Notes under the pieces: model-generated | What the model was told of the DNA's origin: nothing | Database searches by the model: none | Seen by the model: only the letters and a program-made list of their open reading frames with translations | Program-made: the position numbers and the translations under genes | Shown here: positions 52,131-60,133 of the stretch, in pieces | How the letters are laid out: every line of letters begins with the position of its first letter | How positions within the stretch are numbered: the stretch's first letter is position 1 | Assembly: GCA_017614505.1 (NCBI GenBank) | Contig: JAGABT010000016.1 | Coordinates: 248,001-312,000 of the forward strand | Direction of reading: 5' to 3' | DNA from: Selenomonadaceae bacterium | GTDB lineage: Bacteria > Bacillota > Negativicutes > Selenomonadales > Selenomonadaceae | Length of the DNA: 64,000 nucleotides

Positions 52131-53201
52131 TCAATTAATCCGCAGGGTACAACTGCTGTTTGTCATATTCTCAACAAAAACTCCGAGCTTAGTGCGGTTC
52201 TTCAAAATCGAAACGAGCTCGTAGGGTTTTTGCGCAGAATCAATCGCAAGGATAGCGGTGACGCCGGAAAGTTCGCGGACGCGGACGTTATCGACTTTGC
52301 CAATGTCGCGGAGTTCAGCGATAATTTTTTCAAGTTTGGACGCGTCGGCGGCGATTAGCGTGAAGGAAAGGTACTGCGTGGCGCGGGCGCTGAATCTTTT
52401 GAAAGTGACGGTGAGTTTATCAGCCGCCAGTTTCGACGCCTCGGCAACGGAAATTCTTCGCGCAGGTTCGTCGCCGTTATCGACGCCGGTGCCTTCCACG
52501 GAGAAATTGCCAATGAGTTCGCCGGTATCGCACTTAATCACGTCGACGCTGAGCGTTGTGCGGATATTTTTAAAATCAGTTGCCACCGGCTTTTTCGTAT
52601 TGTAATGGTCGGGAATGGTGACGGCGCTGGAATTTTCGCTGCACCGGCAGAAAACCAGATAGTCAATGCCCTGCACGTTTTTAAAGCCTTCGGGCGTTGC
52701 CGCGTCAACGTTTTTGAAAACAAGGTCGCTGTCCAGAATATGAGCGAAGCCGGCGCTTATGAGACTTTCAGCCAGAACGCCTTCGACGCTTTTGTTTCGC
52801 GCAGAACCTGAGCCGACGGCGGCTACGGCAATTCGCGGATCGTTTAGCTGCATAATCATTGTGAGTTCGTCGACAAGCGCACTGTTGGGAGCGTCGTCAA
52901 CGTCAACCAGCGCCTGTACGCGGTAAACTTCGTCGCCGATAAAGCCTTCGTCCAGAATTTTTATGCTTTTGACGAAACCGCGCGATTTTTTGTAAACCTC
53001 GTCGAGCTGAATCACGAGATTTTCCATGAGCGTCCGAGAATCGATGAAAGTTCCGGCAACCTGTTCGACGGCAAAGCTGGCGGCGTCTTTAACCGCGCTG
53101 TCCCTGTCCACGCCCATTCCAATGACAGTCACTTCCTGCGCGGCGGCGTTCCCAGAAAAAGCAAATGCTGCCAGCGCCGCCAGCAAAAATTCCTTCAGCA
53201 T
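52131..53201 (-). CDS. Exported FlgT-like protein
   Basis: 356 residues. Signal peptide ends GNAAA. The N-terminal domain reads EVTVIGMGVDRDSAVKDAASFAVEQVAGTFIDS, the pattern of FlgT/LPP20-type N domains, with EVYRVQALVDV closing it. A middle TolB/CsgG-like domain follows (DPRIAVAAVG, VEGVLAESLISAGFAHIL, GIDYLVFCRC), then a C-terminal alpha-beta domain. In Vibrio, FlgT builds the flagellar H ring; no flagellar gene is near, so the role here is probably different. First gene of the exported cluster, ATG behind GGGAGG. Confidence 0.78.
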   Translation of the reverse strand: MLKEFLLAALAAFAFSGNAAAQEVTVIGMGVDRDSAVKDAASFAVEQVAGTFIDSRTLMENLVIQLDEVYKKSRGFVKSIKILDEGFIGDEVYRVQALVDVDDAPNSALVDELTMIMQLNDPRIAVAAVGSGSARNKSVEGVLAESLISAGFAHILDSDLVFKNVDAATPEGFKNVQGIDYLVFCRCSENSSAVTIPDHYNTKKPVATDFKNIRTTLSVDVIKCDTGELIGNFSVEGTGVDNGDEPARRISVAEASKLAADKLTVTFKRFSARATQYLSFTLIAADASKLEKIIAELRDIGKVDNVRVRELSGVTAILAIDSAQKPYELVSILKNRTKLGVFVENMTNSSCTLRIN

Positions 53202-53277
53202 AACTTCCTCCCACTGAAATAAAAAAATGAAGATTAAACTCCCTTCGAGCGTATAGTATAAAATTATTTATTTCAAA

Positions 53278-53297
53278 GTTAGTGAATTATCGCTAAC
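53278..53297. promoter_or_regulatory. Palindromic operator candidate
   Basis: GTTAGTGA-N4-TCGCTAAC, 7 of 8 arm positions symmetric, in the 150-bp gap between the divergent exported cluster and the XRE regulator. A possible -35 for the XRE gene (CTAACA, 53293-53298; -10 TATATT 53317-53322) overlaps its right arm, which suits autoregulation. Confidence 0.5.
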
Positions 53298-53351
53298 AAA
53301 AAACTTTCGCGTAGTTTATATTTGGGGTGATACGTATGAGGAGGGGTTTCT

Positions 53352-53594
53352 ATGGGCACGAGAGAAGCTGTCGCAAAAAGAATCCTCAATCTTTGCGAAG
53401 AGCACAAGGTTACGCCGAATGGAATCAGCTATATCGCCGGTGTTCCGCAATCCACCGTAAAGAGCATTCTGAACGGCGAAAGCAAAAACCCTGGGACTGT
53501 TACCATAAAAAAGTTGTGTGATGGATTTGAAATTACTTTGGGAGAATTTTTTTCAACGTCTGAATTTGATAATCTGGAACAGGAGATAAAATAA
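53352..53594 (+). CDS. XRE-family (Cro/CI-type) transcriptional regulator
   Basis: 80 residues, essentially one HTH_3 domain: VAKRILNLCEEHKVTPNGIS, then YIAGVPQSTVKSILNGESKN and TVTIKKLCDGFEITLGEFF. ATG behind GAGGAGGGG. It reads away from the exported-protein cluster with a palindrome between, so it likely controls its own gene and perhaps the cluster. Ends before a terminator at 53683. Confidence 0.9.
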   Translation: MGTREAVAKRILNLCEEHKVTPNGISYIAGVPQSTVKSILNGESKNPGTVTIKKLCDGFEITLGEFFSTSEFDNLEQEIK

Positions 53595-53682
53595 TTGAAT
53601 AAGAACTGCAGAGTATTCAAAAAAAATGAGCCTCACTAATTCCGCTCCAACTTCATGCGGAGAGTCATGAGACTAAAAAAAT

Positions 53683-53726
53683 TGCCCGCAGGGCGTCGTT
53701 TGACGTAACCCCGCGGGCTTTTACTT
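53683..53726. terminator. Bidirectional intrinsic terminator
   Basis: GCCCGC (53685-53690) pairs with GCGGGC (53714-53719), with further inner pairing around GTCGTTTGAC. It is followed by TTTTAC on the plus strand and AATTTTTTT on the minus strand, between the convergent XRE gene and the small protein gene at 53741-54046. Confidence 0.65.
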
Positions 53727-53740
53727 TGTGCGATTTAAAA

Positions 53741-54046
53741 TTATTTCTTGCCGGATTTCGCGCTGGGCGCGGGCTTTTCAGCCCTCTCCGGCTTTTCGAG
53801 TTTTTCAGGTTTTTCAGCTTTTGCCGGTGCCGGTGAAGGAGGCGGCGGAATAACTTCGGTGATGATGTCAACCAGCGCGACTTTCATGACGCTCAGGACT
53901 TCAGCCAGAACCGCGTTGTAAAGGTCGCCGCCGTCAACTACGCCGCGCCCATTTTCCGTGATGAAAAATCTCTTGGGTGTATCATTCGCCTTGAGTGCGG
54001 CGTCAATTTTCGCGGCTACAATTTTCGCAAGCTGATCTTTTCCCAT
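53741..54046 (-). CDS. Small protein with Pro/Lys/Glu-rich tail
   Basis: 101 residues from ATG 54046 (GGAGCG upstream). The N-terminal 70 residues are helical (KDQLAKIVAAKIDAALKAND, then GDLYNAVLAEVLSVMKVALVD). The last 40 are low complexity, PPPPSPAPAKAEKPEKLEKP-like. No signal peptide. The helical part with a basic disordered tail suggests a nucleic-acid or scaffold-binding protein; the family is not recognised. Confidence 0.7.
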   Translation of the reverse strand: MGKDQLAKIVAAKIDAALKANDTPKRFFITENGRGVVDGGDLYNAVLAEVLSVMKVALVDIITEVIPPPPSPAPAKAEKPEKLEKPERAEKPAPSAKSGKK

Positions 54047-54152
54047 AGTCTCACGCTCCAAATTTTTTTTCGATTTTATCAAAGTTTAAATGCGGCGTCA
54101 ACGCCTGAACTTCGCCGGTAAATCTGGTCGAAAGTGCCGCTCTTTTTTTAGT

Positions 54153-54181
54153 TTGCATAAACCGGCGGAAAATTGTACAAT
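54153..54181 (+). promoter_or_regulatory. Promoter of uvrA
   Basis: TTGCAT (54153-54158), 17 bp, TACAAT (54176-54181). The SD GGAGG lies near 54198-54202 and the TTG start at 54210. Confidence 0.6.
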
Positions 54182-54209
54182 GGCGGAAATTTCTAGCGGA
54201 GGTAATAAT

Positions 54210-56723
54210 TTGGATTTTATCAAAGTGCGCGGCGCCCGCGTCCACAATCTCAAGAATATCGACGTGGAAATTCCGCGCGAAAAATTTGTAGTCATAACCG
54301 GCGTCAGCGGCAGCGGCAAAAGTTCCCTTGCGTTCGACACGATTTACGCCGAGGGTCAGCGCCGCTACATGGAAAGCCTTTCGAGCTACGCGCGCCAGTT
54401 CCTCGGCTTACCCGATAAGCCCGACGTTGAGCAAATCGAAGGCTTGAGCCCCGCTATCGCCATTAATCAGAAAACTACCAACAACAACCCGCGTTCGACC
54501 GTCGGCACCGTCACCGAAATTTACGATTATCTGCGCCTTTTATTCGCGCGCATTGGCAAGCCGCACTGTCCGAATTGCGGTAAGCCCGTCACGCCGCAGA
54601 GCCTTGACCAGATTCTCGCGCAGATTCTCAAACTTCCCGAAGGCACGCGCTTTACGCTCCTTGCGCCAATCGTCAACCAGCAGAAAGGTACGCACAAAGA
54701 AACTTTCGACCGGCTGAAAAATTCCGGCTTCGTGCGCGTTCAAGTCGACGGCGAAATCCACGAACTCGACGAGGAAATTACGCTCGCTAAAACCAAAAAG
54801 CATAACATTGAACTCGTCGTCGACCGAATGATTATGCGCGACGGTATTCGTTCGCGGCTGGCTGATTCGCTGGAAACCGCGCTCAAATTCGGCGGCGGGA
54901 TTGTCTACGCTAAGACTGACAGCGAAACTTTGACGTTCAGCGAGAAAAATGCCTGCGTCAACTGCGGGATTAGTCTGCCGGATATTGAGCCGCAGCTTTT
55001 TTCGTTCAACAGCCCGCGCGGCGCCTGTCCGAAATGCGGCGGTCTCGGAAGAATTTTCAAGGAACTCAACTGGGAGACTATGTTTGAATGGATGCATGCG
55101 GTTCACGAGTTCAAAACCAACGATGACGGCTTTGAGCTTTGCCCCGACTGCCACGGTGACAGGTTGAATCCCGCCGCGCTCAGCGTCACCGTCGCTGAAA
55201 AAAATATCGCGCAGGTTGTCGATATGTCCGTGGAAAGCTGTGGAATTTTTTTCACTGAGCTGGAAAATCACCTGGACGATACCGATAAAAAAATTTCGCG
55301 GCAGGTTCTCAAGGAAATTAAGTCCCGCCTGAAATTTCTGCGCGACGTCGGTCTGGATTATCTCACGCTGTCAAGAAAATCTTCAACGCTCAGCGGCGGC
55401 GAATTTCAGCGAATCCGGCTCGCCACGCAAATCGGCTCGGCGCTTACCGGCGTGCTGTACGTGCTTGACGAGCCGTCGATTGGACTTCACCAGCACGATA
55501 ACCAGAAACTCCTCGATACGCTGAAAAATCTGCGCGACCTCGGCAATACCCTGCTGGTTGTCGAACACGACGAAGAAACCATGCGCGCGGCGGATATGCT
55601 GGTTGACATTGGGCGCGGCGCCGGTAAAAATGGCGGCGAAGTCATTGCGCAGGGTACCGCCGACGAAGTTGCCGCCAATCCCAAATCTTTGACCGGCGAT
55701 TATCTCAGCGGGCGCGAAATTATTCCCGTGCCGGAAACTCGCCGCGTTCCGAAAAATTTTCTCGAATTTAAAAATATCAGCGCGAATAATATTCACAACC
55801 TCGACGTGAACATTCCGCTGGAAATTCTGACAGTCATAACCGGCGTCAGCGGCTCCGGCAAATCCACGCTCGTCGACGAAATTATTTACCCGCGCCTTAT
55901 CAATGACACCGACACGCTGAAAAAATTCGGCGTCAACACCGTGATTAAAATCGACCAGGACCCGATTGGGCGTTCGCCGCGCTCAAACGTCGTAACCTAC
56001 ACCAAAATTTTCGACAGGATCAGAAATCTTTTCGCCGAGACGCAGGGCGCCAAAATTCGCGGCTACACTTCCAGCCGGTTCAGCTTCAACATCAAGGGCG
56101 GGCGCTGTGAAACCTGCGGCGGCAACGGCGTGCTGAAAATTCCCATGAACTTCCTGCCCGACGTGTACGTTACCTGCGATGTCTGCCACGGCGCGCGCTT
56201 CAACGCTGAAACGCTCGAAGTTCGCTACAAGGGCAAAAATATCGCCGAGGTGCTGGCTATGACTGTCGACGAGGCGCTGGAATTTTTTGAGAATCTGCCC
56301 GTCATTTCGCGAATGCTCCAGGTTCTGAGCGACGTTGGCTTAGGCTACATTGAACTTGGTCAGCCTGCGAATACGCTAAGCGGCGGCGAATCTCAGCGCG
56401 TGAAACTTGCGGCGCAGCTTGCGCGTCCGATAACTAAGCTGAAAAATATTTACATCATGGACGAGCCGACCACCGGCTTGCACTTCGACGACGTGAAAAA
56501 ATTAATCGCCGTAGTTCAGCGGCTGGTTGAGCGCGGCGACAGCGTGATTATCATCGAACATAATCTTGACGTGATTAAAAATGCGGATTATATTGTTGAT
56601 TTGGGTCCCGAAGGCGGCGACCGCGGCGGAAATTTAGTTGCCAGCGGCACGCCGGAAAATGTCGCGCAGGTTGAAAATTCCTACACGGGGCAGGCGCTGA
56701 AAAATATCTTGGGAGGAAATTAA
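54210..56723 (+). CDS. uvrA: UvrA excinuclease ATPase subunit, shortened form
   Basis: 837 residues against about 940-960 usually. Two ABC ATPase modules: Walker [15 protein letters not shown] and [13 protein letters not shown]; signatures [13 protein letters not shown] and [13 protein letters not shown]; Walker [13 protein letters not shown] and [12 protein letters not shown]. The UvrB-binding region and zinc CxxC pairs remain, including CETCGGNG and CDVCHG. Between CPKCGGLG and CPDCHGDRL only about 30 residues remain where B. subtilis UvrA has about 130. It detects bulky DNA damage with UvrB. TTG start behind GGAGG. No uvrB adjacent. Confidence 0.95.
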   Translation: MDFIKVRGARVHNLKNIDVEIPREKFVVITGVSGSGKSSLAFDTIYAEGQRRYMESLSSYARQFLGLPDKPDVEQIEGLSPAIAINQKTTNNNPRSTVGTVTEIYDYLRLLFARIGKPHCPNCGKPVTPQSLDQILAQILKLPEGTRFTLLAPIVNQQKGTHKETFDRLKNSGFVRVQVDGEIHELDEEITLAKTKKHNIELVVDRMIMRDGIRSRLADSLETALKFGGGIVYAKTDSETLTFSEKNACVNCGISLPDIEPQLFSFNSPRGACPKCGGLGRIFKELNWETMFEWMHAVHEFKTNDDGFELCPDCHGDRLNPAALSVTVAEKNIAQVVDMSVESCGIFFTELENHLDDTDKKISRQVLKEIKSRLKFLRDVGLDYLTLSRKSSTLSGGEFQRIRLATQIGSALTGVLYVLDEPSIGLHQHDNQKLLDTLKNLRDLGNTLLVVEHDEETMRAADMLVDIGRGAGKNGGEVIAQGTADEVAANPKSLTGDYLSGREIIPVPETRRVPKNFLEFKNISANNIHNLDVNIPLEILTVITGVSGSGKSTLVDEIIYPRLINDTDTLKKFGVNTVIKIDQDPIGRSPRSNVVTYTKIFDRIRNLFAETQGAKIRGYTSSRFSFNIKGGRCETCGGNGVLKIPMNFLPDVYVTCDVCHGARFNAETLEVRYKGKNIAEVLAMTVDEALEFFENLPVISRMLQVLSDVGLGYIELGQPANTLSGGESQRVKLAAQLARPITKLKNIYIMDEPTTGLHFDDVKKLIAVVQRLVERGDSVIIIEHNLDVIKNADYIVDLGPEGGDRGGNLVASGTPENVAQVENSYTGQALKNILGGN

Positions 56724-56724
56724 T

Positions 56725-57279
56725 TTGAGCAAACTGACACTGGAACGCGCGAAAGAAATTTTGCGCAAACATACGACGGAGGAACATTTATTCACGCACG
56801 CGGCGGCGGTCTCGGCGGCGCTGGGCGCAATGGCTGAGCATTTCGGCGAAGACAAGGAACACTGGCAGGCGATTGGCTACCTGCACGACGTGGATTTTGA
56901 AAAATTTCCAGAGGAACACTGCCTGCACGTGCGGGAACTTTTGGAGCCGGAAGGCGTTGATGCCGCTGACATTGACACGATAATTTCTCACGCCTACGGT
57001 CTGCACCCCGTCACTGTCAAGCCGGAAACGAACTGCCAGAAAAGTCTTTTCGCCGTCGACGAACTCACCGGCATTGTTCACGCTTATTCTTTAATGCGTC
57101 CCGAAAAATTCGACGGCATGAGCGTTAAAAGTCTCAAGAAAAAGTTCAAGGACAAGCGCTTCGCCGCCAAATGCAGCCGCGAAGTTATAACAAAAGGCGT
57201 TGACGATTTGGGAATGACGCTCGATGAAGTTATGGCGCTTTGTATCAAAGGAATGAGCGAGCACGCGGCGGAACTATAG
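56725..57279 (+). CDS. HD-domain protein (HDIG-like phosphohydrolase)
   Basis: 184 residues. HD metal motif GYLHDVDFEKFP (about residue 52), an upstream HLFTHAAAVSAALG helix, and ISHAYGLHP and VDELTGIVHAYSLMRP that complete the site. Small HD proteins of this type hydrolyse nucleotides or related phosphoesters; substrate unknown. TTG start right after uvrA, with GGGAGG about 10 nt upstream, so probably cotranscribed. Confidence 0.9.
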   Translation: MSKLTLERAKEILRKHTTEEHLFTHAAAVSAALGAMAEHFGEDKEHWQAIGYLHDVDFEKFPEEHCLHVRELLEPEGVDAADIDTIISHAYGLHPVTVKPETNCQKSLFAVDELTGIVHAYSLMRPEKFDGMSVKSLKKKFKDKRFAAKCSREVITKGVDDLGMTLDEVMALCIKGMSEHAAEL

Positions 57280-57340
57280 ACGGCGGCTGAATTTCGTGGT
57301 AAAATCTGCGCAGATTGACTTGAAAGGTGTGTTGGTATTC

Positions 57341-58006
57341 ATGGTGTTGAGGGTTCTGGTGATGGTTTTGATTTTGCTGATGGCGAGTCCGACGACTTTC
57401 GCGGCAACGGCGTTCCGATTAGGCGACCAGGGCAAGGAAGTGGCGGAAATTCAAAACGTCCTTGTGCGGCTGGGCTACGACGTAATTGCCGACGGAGACT
57501 TTGGACCTTCGACGGTTGAAGCGGTTAAAACTTTCCAAAAGTCAAAGGGAATGACGGTGGACGGGCTGGTTGGCGAAAAAACTTACGCCGCGCTCATGGG
57601 ACGCGCAATTCCAGAAATCAGCCGCAGTTCCGGCAATTTAATCAGCCGCCGCCTTATCAACAACGCCATGCAATACCTCGGCACGCCCTACGTTTTCGGC
57701 GGCAATTCGCTCTACTACGGTATCGACTGCTCCGCTTACACGCAGCAGATTTTCGCGATGGTTGGTATCAGCCTTCCGCGCACCGCCGATTATCAGTTTG
57801 AAGTTGGCACGCCGGTTTCCCGCGCGGATTTAATTCCTGGCGACATGGTTTTCTTCACGACCTATACCTACGGCGCGTCGCACTGCGGGATTTACATTGG
57901 CGACGGCAATTTCATTCACGCCAGCTCCAGCCAGGGCGTTACAATTTCCTCGCTGAGCCACCCCTACTACAGCTCGCGCTACATCGGCGCCCGCCGTATG
58001 ATTTAA
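57341..58006 (+). CDS. Exported NlpC/P60 endopeptidase with peptidoglycan-binding domain
   Basis: 221 residues from ATG 57341. The signal peptide ends TTFAA. A PG_binding_1 domain (VAEIQNVLVRLGYDVIADGD, STVEAVKTFQKSKGM) is followed by an NlpC/P60 catalytic domain: Cys in YYGIDCSAYTQQ, His in ASHCGIYIGDG and the third polar residue in FIHASSS. It cuts the cell-wall stem peptide. A TTG three codons earlier has a similar SD (AAAGGTG). A possible extended -10 (TGGTAAAAT) lies at 57297-57305. Confidence 0.94.
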   Translation: MVLRVLVMVLILLMASPTTFAATAFRLGDQGKEVAEIQNVLVRLGYDVIADGDFGPSTVEAVKTFQKSKGMTVDGLVGEKTYAALMGRAIPEISRSSGNLISRRLINNAMQYLGTPYVFGGNSLYYGIDCSAYTQQIFAMVGISLPRTADYQFEVGTPVSRADLIPGDMVFFTTYTYGASHCGIYIGDGNFIHASSSQGVTISSLSHPYYSSRYIGARRMI

Positions 58007-58575
58007 TGCTGCGGCTTGAGGGAAAATTTGCCGTGCTGGAAGAAATTTCGCCAAAATATTTTCAGCCGGTGATTGAGTGGCGCAACGACAAATCGCTGAA
58101 CAGATTTTTGAATCAGCCGTTTGAGCTGACGCCGGAACTTGAGCGGCGCTGGTACGAGGAAGTTTATCTGCGCGACGAAACGCAGTGCCTGCTGATAATT
58201 TTGGACAAAGCTACGGCAACGCCGCTCGGTACTAAGGGCTGGACTGATTTTGACGCGGAAAAACGGCAGTGCATTTCCGGCAGGCTTTTGTTTGGAAATG
58301 AAAAATTCGCGCGGCATCCGGCGTTCACGGAAGGAATTCTGCTGGCGTATGATTACACCTTCGCGCGGGCTGACGTTCAGTATTCGCACGTCGTCGAGGA
58401 AAATTTTAAAAGCGCGGAGCATATAAAAAAATTCGGCTTCGTGGAAAATACCGGCGAGGTTCAGTATCCGGCGGAACTTCTGGTGAACGGAATGCGCCAG
58501 CGCGAATATTTCTGCACGCGGGAAATGTACCTTGCGGCGCGGAAAAAGTTCGAGCGATTTTTTGACAGGCGGTGA
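58006..58575 (+). CDS. GNAT-family acetyltransferase (RimJ/RimL-like)
   Basis: 189 residues. The GNAT fold is seen from PVIEWRNDKSLNRFLNQPF through GTKGWTDFDAEKRQCISGRL to a C-terminal SAEHIKKFGFVENTGE. It resembles enzymes that acylate amino groups of sugars or ribosomal proteins. Its ATG overlaps the NlpC/P60 stop (TAATG). An acyl carrier protein gene follows 4 bp later, which suggests the acyl donor could be an acyl-ACP. Confidence 0.85.
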   Translation: MLRLEGKFAVLEEISPKYFQPVIEWRNDKSLNRFLNQPFELTPELERRWYEEVYLRDETQCLLIILDKATATPLGTKGWTDFDAEKRQCISGRLLFGNEKFARHPAFTEGILLAYDYTFARADVQYSHVVEENFKSAEHIKKFGFVENTGEVQYPAELLVNGMRQREYFCTREMYLAARKKFERFFDRR

Positions 58576-58579
58576 AATT

Positions 58580-58819
58580 TTGACGAACTCTGAGAAATAT
58601 GACGGCGCATTTTGCAGAGCGCTGGGCGTTGCTGAAAGAGATTTGCTCGCGCTGAAATACGGCAGCGTTGCGGCGTGGGATTCAGCCGGTCACATGATTC
58701 TGGTCGCGGAAATTGAGGACACCTTCAGAATTTCGCTTACGGTCGCCGAGATTATGAAGTTCAATTCCTACGCGGAAGGGCGGCAGATTCTGGAAAAATA
58801 CGGCGTGAAACTTGATTAA
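58580..58819 (+). CDS. Acyl carrier protein
   Basis: 79 residues from TTG 58580 (GGCGGTGA upstream). The four-helix ACP pattern has the phosphopantetheine serine at about residue 35 in AAWDSAGHMILVAEIEDTF (DSAG instead of the usual DSLG). TVAEIMKFNSYAEGRQIL closes it. It probably serves a specialised acylation pathway, not bulk fatty-acid synthesis, since the neighbouring gene is an acetyltransferase-fold enzyme. Confidence 0.88.
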   Translation: MTNSEKYDGAFCRALGVAERDLLALKYGSVAAWDSAGHMILVAEIEDTFRISLTVAEIMKFNSYAEGRQILEKYGVKLD

Positions 58820-58835
58820 AAAATTTTTCAGCCAC

Positions 58836-58864
58836 TTGTAAAATTTTTACGCCTGTGTTAGTAT
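58836..58864 (+). promoter_or_regulatory. Promoter of the AICAR transformylase gene
   Basis: TTGTAA (58836-58841), 17 bp, TAGTAT (58859-58864) preceded by TGT, an extended -10. Transcription is expected to begin near 58871, leaving a leader of about 98 nt. Confidence 0.55.
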
Positions 58865-58870
58865 ACGTTT

Positions 58871-58968
58871 CGAGGGACTTGCTGAAGGCGACAGCAAGAG
58901 GGAGTACTTGGCGACAGAAACGAGGGCGTTCGGTAGCTCTCGTTTTTGGCTTTAGGAGGAATTTTTTT
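58871..58968 (+). promoter_or_regulatory. Attenuator/riboswitch-like leader of the AICAR transformylase gene
   Basis: A 7-bp hairpin CTTGCTG/CAGCAAG (58878-58898, loop AAGGCGA) is followed by a second GGCGACAG (58911-58918) and an intrinsic terminator: ACGAGGGC (58920-58927) with GCTCTCGT (58936-58943), then TTTTT. The leader opens with CGAGGG (58871-58876), a copy of the terminator 5' arm at 58921-58926, so it can compete for the 3' arm as an antiterminator. The SD and ATG lie just after the terminator. I see no ZTP, THF, purine or PRPP riboswitch core. Control by a purine or folate metabolite is inferred. Confidence 0.6.
58920..58947 (+). terminator. Intrinsic terminator in the AICAR transformylase leader
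   Basis: Eight-bp stem (one G-T pair), 8-nt loop GTTCGGTA, then five T. It stands between the promoter and the gene, so it must be conditional. Confidence 0.75.
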
Positions 58969-60132
58969 ATGCGCGAACTGGAATTGAAATACGGCTGTAA
59001 CCCAAATCAGAAACCCGCGAAAGTTTTCATGGACTCCGGCGAACTGCCTTTTGAAGTTCTGAACGGCAGACCTGGCTACATAAATTTGCTCGACGCGCTC
59101 AACGGCTGGCAGCTGGTACGCGAACTGCGCGAAGCAACCGGCTTACCGGCGGCGGCGTCATTCAAGCACGTCAGCCCTGCAGGCGCGGCTGTCGGCGTTC
59201 CCCTTGACGATGTACTGAAAAAAATTTATTTCGTCAAAGACGAGCTCAGCCCCATTGCCACTGCCTACGTTCGGGCGCGCGGCGCGGACAGGATGAGTTC
59301 CTACGGCGATTTCGCAATTCTTTCGGACGAGTGCGACGAATCCACCGCCGCTTATCTGAAACAGGAAGTCAGCGACGGCGTTATAGCTCCCAGTTATACT
59401 GACGGCGCGCTGGAAATTCTCAGGAGCAAGCGCAAGGGCGGTTATCTCGTTTTGAAAGTCGACAAAGACTACGAGCCACCGGCGGCTGAACGCAAGCAGG
59501 TTTTCGGCGTGACATTCGAGCAGAACCGCAACGATATGAAAATTTCCGCCGACTGCCTCAGCGATATTCCAACGGCGAATAAAAATTTCACGGACGACGC
59601 GAAAAGGGATTTGCTTATCGCGCTGATAACTTTGAAGTACACGCAGTCCAATTCGGTTTGCTACGCGAAAGGCGGGCAGGCGATTGGCATTGGCGCCGGT
59701 CAGCAGAGCCGCGTTCACTGCACCCGTCTCGCCGGTAACAAGGCGGATTTCTGGTTCCTTCGCCAGAGCCCGCAGGTTTTGAATTTGCCGTTCAGAGCCG
59801 ACGTGAAGCGCCCCGACCGCGATAATGCGATTGATGTTTACATTGGCGCGGAGAGCGAAGATATTCTGAACGATTGGCAGCGCGTCTTTACCGTCAAGCC
59901 GGAAAAATTTACCGACGAAGCCAAACGCGAATGGCTGAACAATTTGAAAGGCGTTGCGCTTGCATCCGACGCATTTTTCCCGTTCGGCGACAATATCGAG
60001 CGCGCGCATAAATCCGGCGTGGAATTTATCGCGCAGACCGGCGGCTCAATCCGTGACGATAATGTTATTGAGACCTGCGACAAATACGGGATTGTTATGG
60101 CAATGACGCACATTCGCCTTTTCCACCACTGA
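58969..60132 (+). CDS. Stand-alone AICAR transformylase (PurH C-terminal domain type)
   Basis: 387 residues, only the formyltransferase half of bifunctional PurH. It begins MRELELKYGCNPNQKPAKVF, has RPGYINLLDALNGWQLV, the catalytic Lys-His in ASFKHVSPAGAAVG, KYTQSNSVCYAKGGQAIG, GAGQQSRVHCTRLA, and ends with ASDAFFPFGDNIE and IAQTGGSIRD. It formylates AICAR with 10-formyl-THF in purine synthesis; IMP cyclohydrolase must be elsewhere. ATG 58969 follows AGGAGG; the longer in-frame ORF reads through the leader and is rejected. Confidence 0.94.
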   Translation: MRELELKYGCNPNQKPAKVFMDSGELPFEVLNGRPGYINLLDALNGWQLVRELREATGLPAAASFKHVSPAGAAVGVPLDDVLKKIYFVKDELSPIATAYVRARGADRMSSYGDFAILSDECDESTAAYLKQEVSDGVIAPSYTDGALEILRSKRKGGYLVLKVDKDYEPPAAERKQVFGVTFEQNRNDMKISADCLSDIPTANKNFTDDAKRDLLIALITLKYTQSNSVCYAKGGQAIGIGAGQQSRVHCTRLAGNKADFWFLRQSPQVLNLPFRADVKRPDRDNAIDVYIGAESEDILNDWQRVFTVKPEKFTDEAKREWLNNLKGVALASDAFFPFGDNIERAHKSGVEFIAQTGGSIRDDNVIETCDKYGIVMAMTHIRLFHH

Positions 60133-60133
60133 G

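Noticed and set aside
53595-53682. Small gene between the XRE regulator and its terminator
   Set aside because: There is no start with an SD and only very short frames; I see nothing there besides the approach to the terminator.
58855-58968. Longer N-terminus for the AICAR transformylase
   Set aside because: The extension would be translated from the promoter/terminator leader; the ATG at 58969 has AGGAGG and begins at the conserved family N-terminus.
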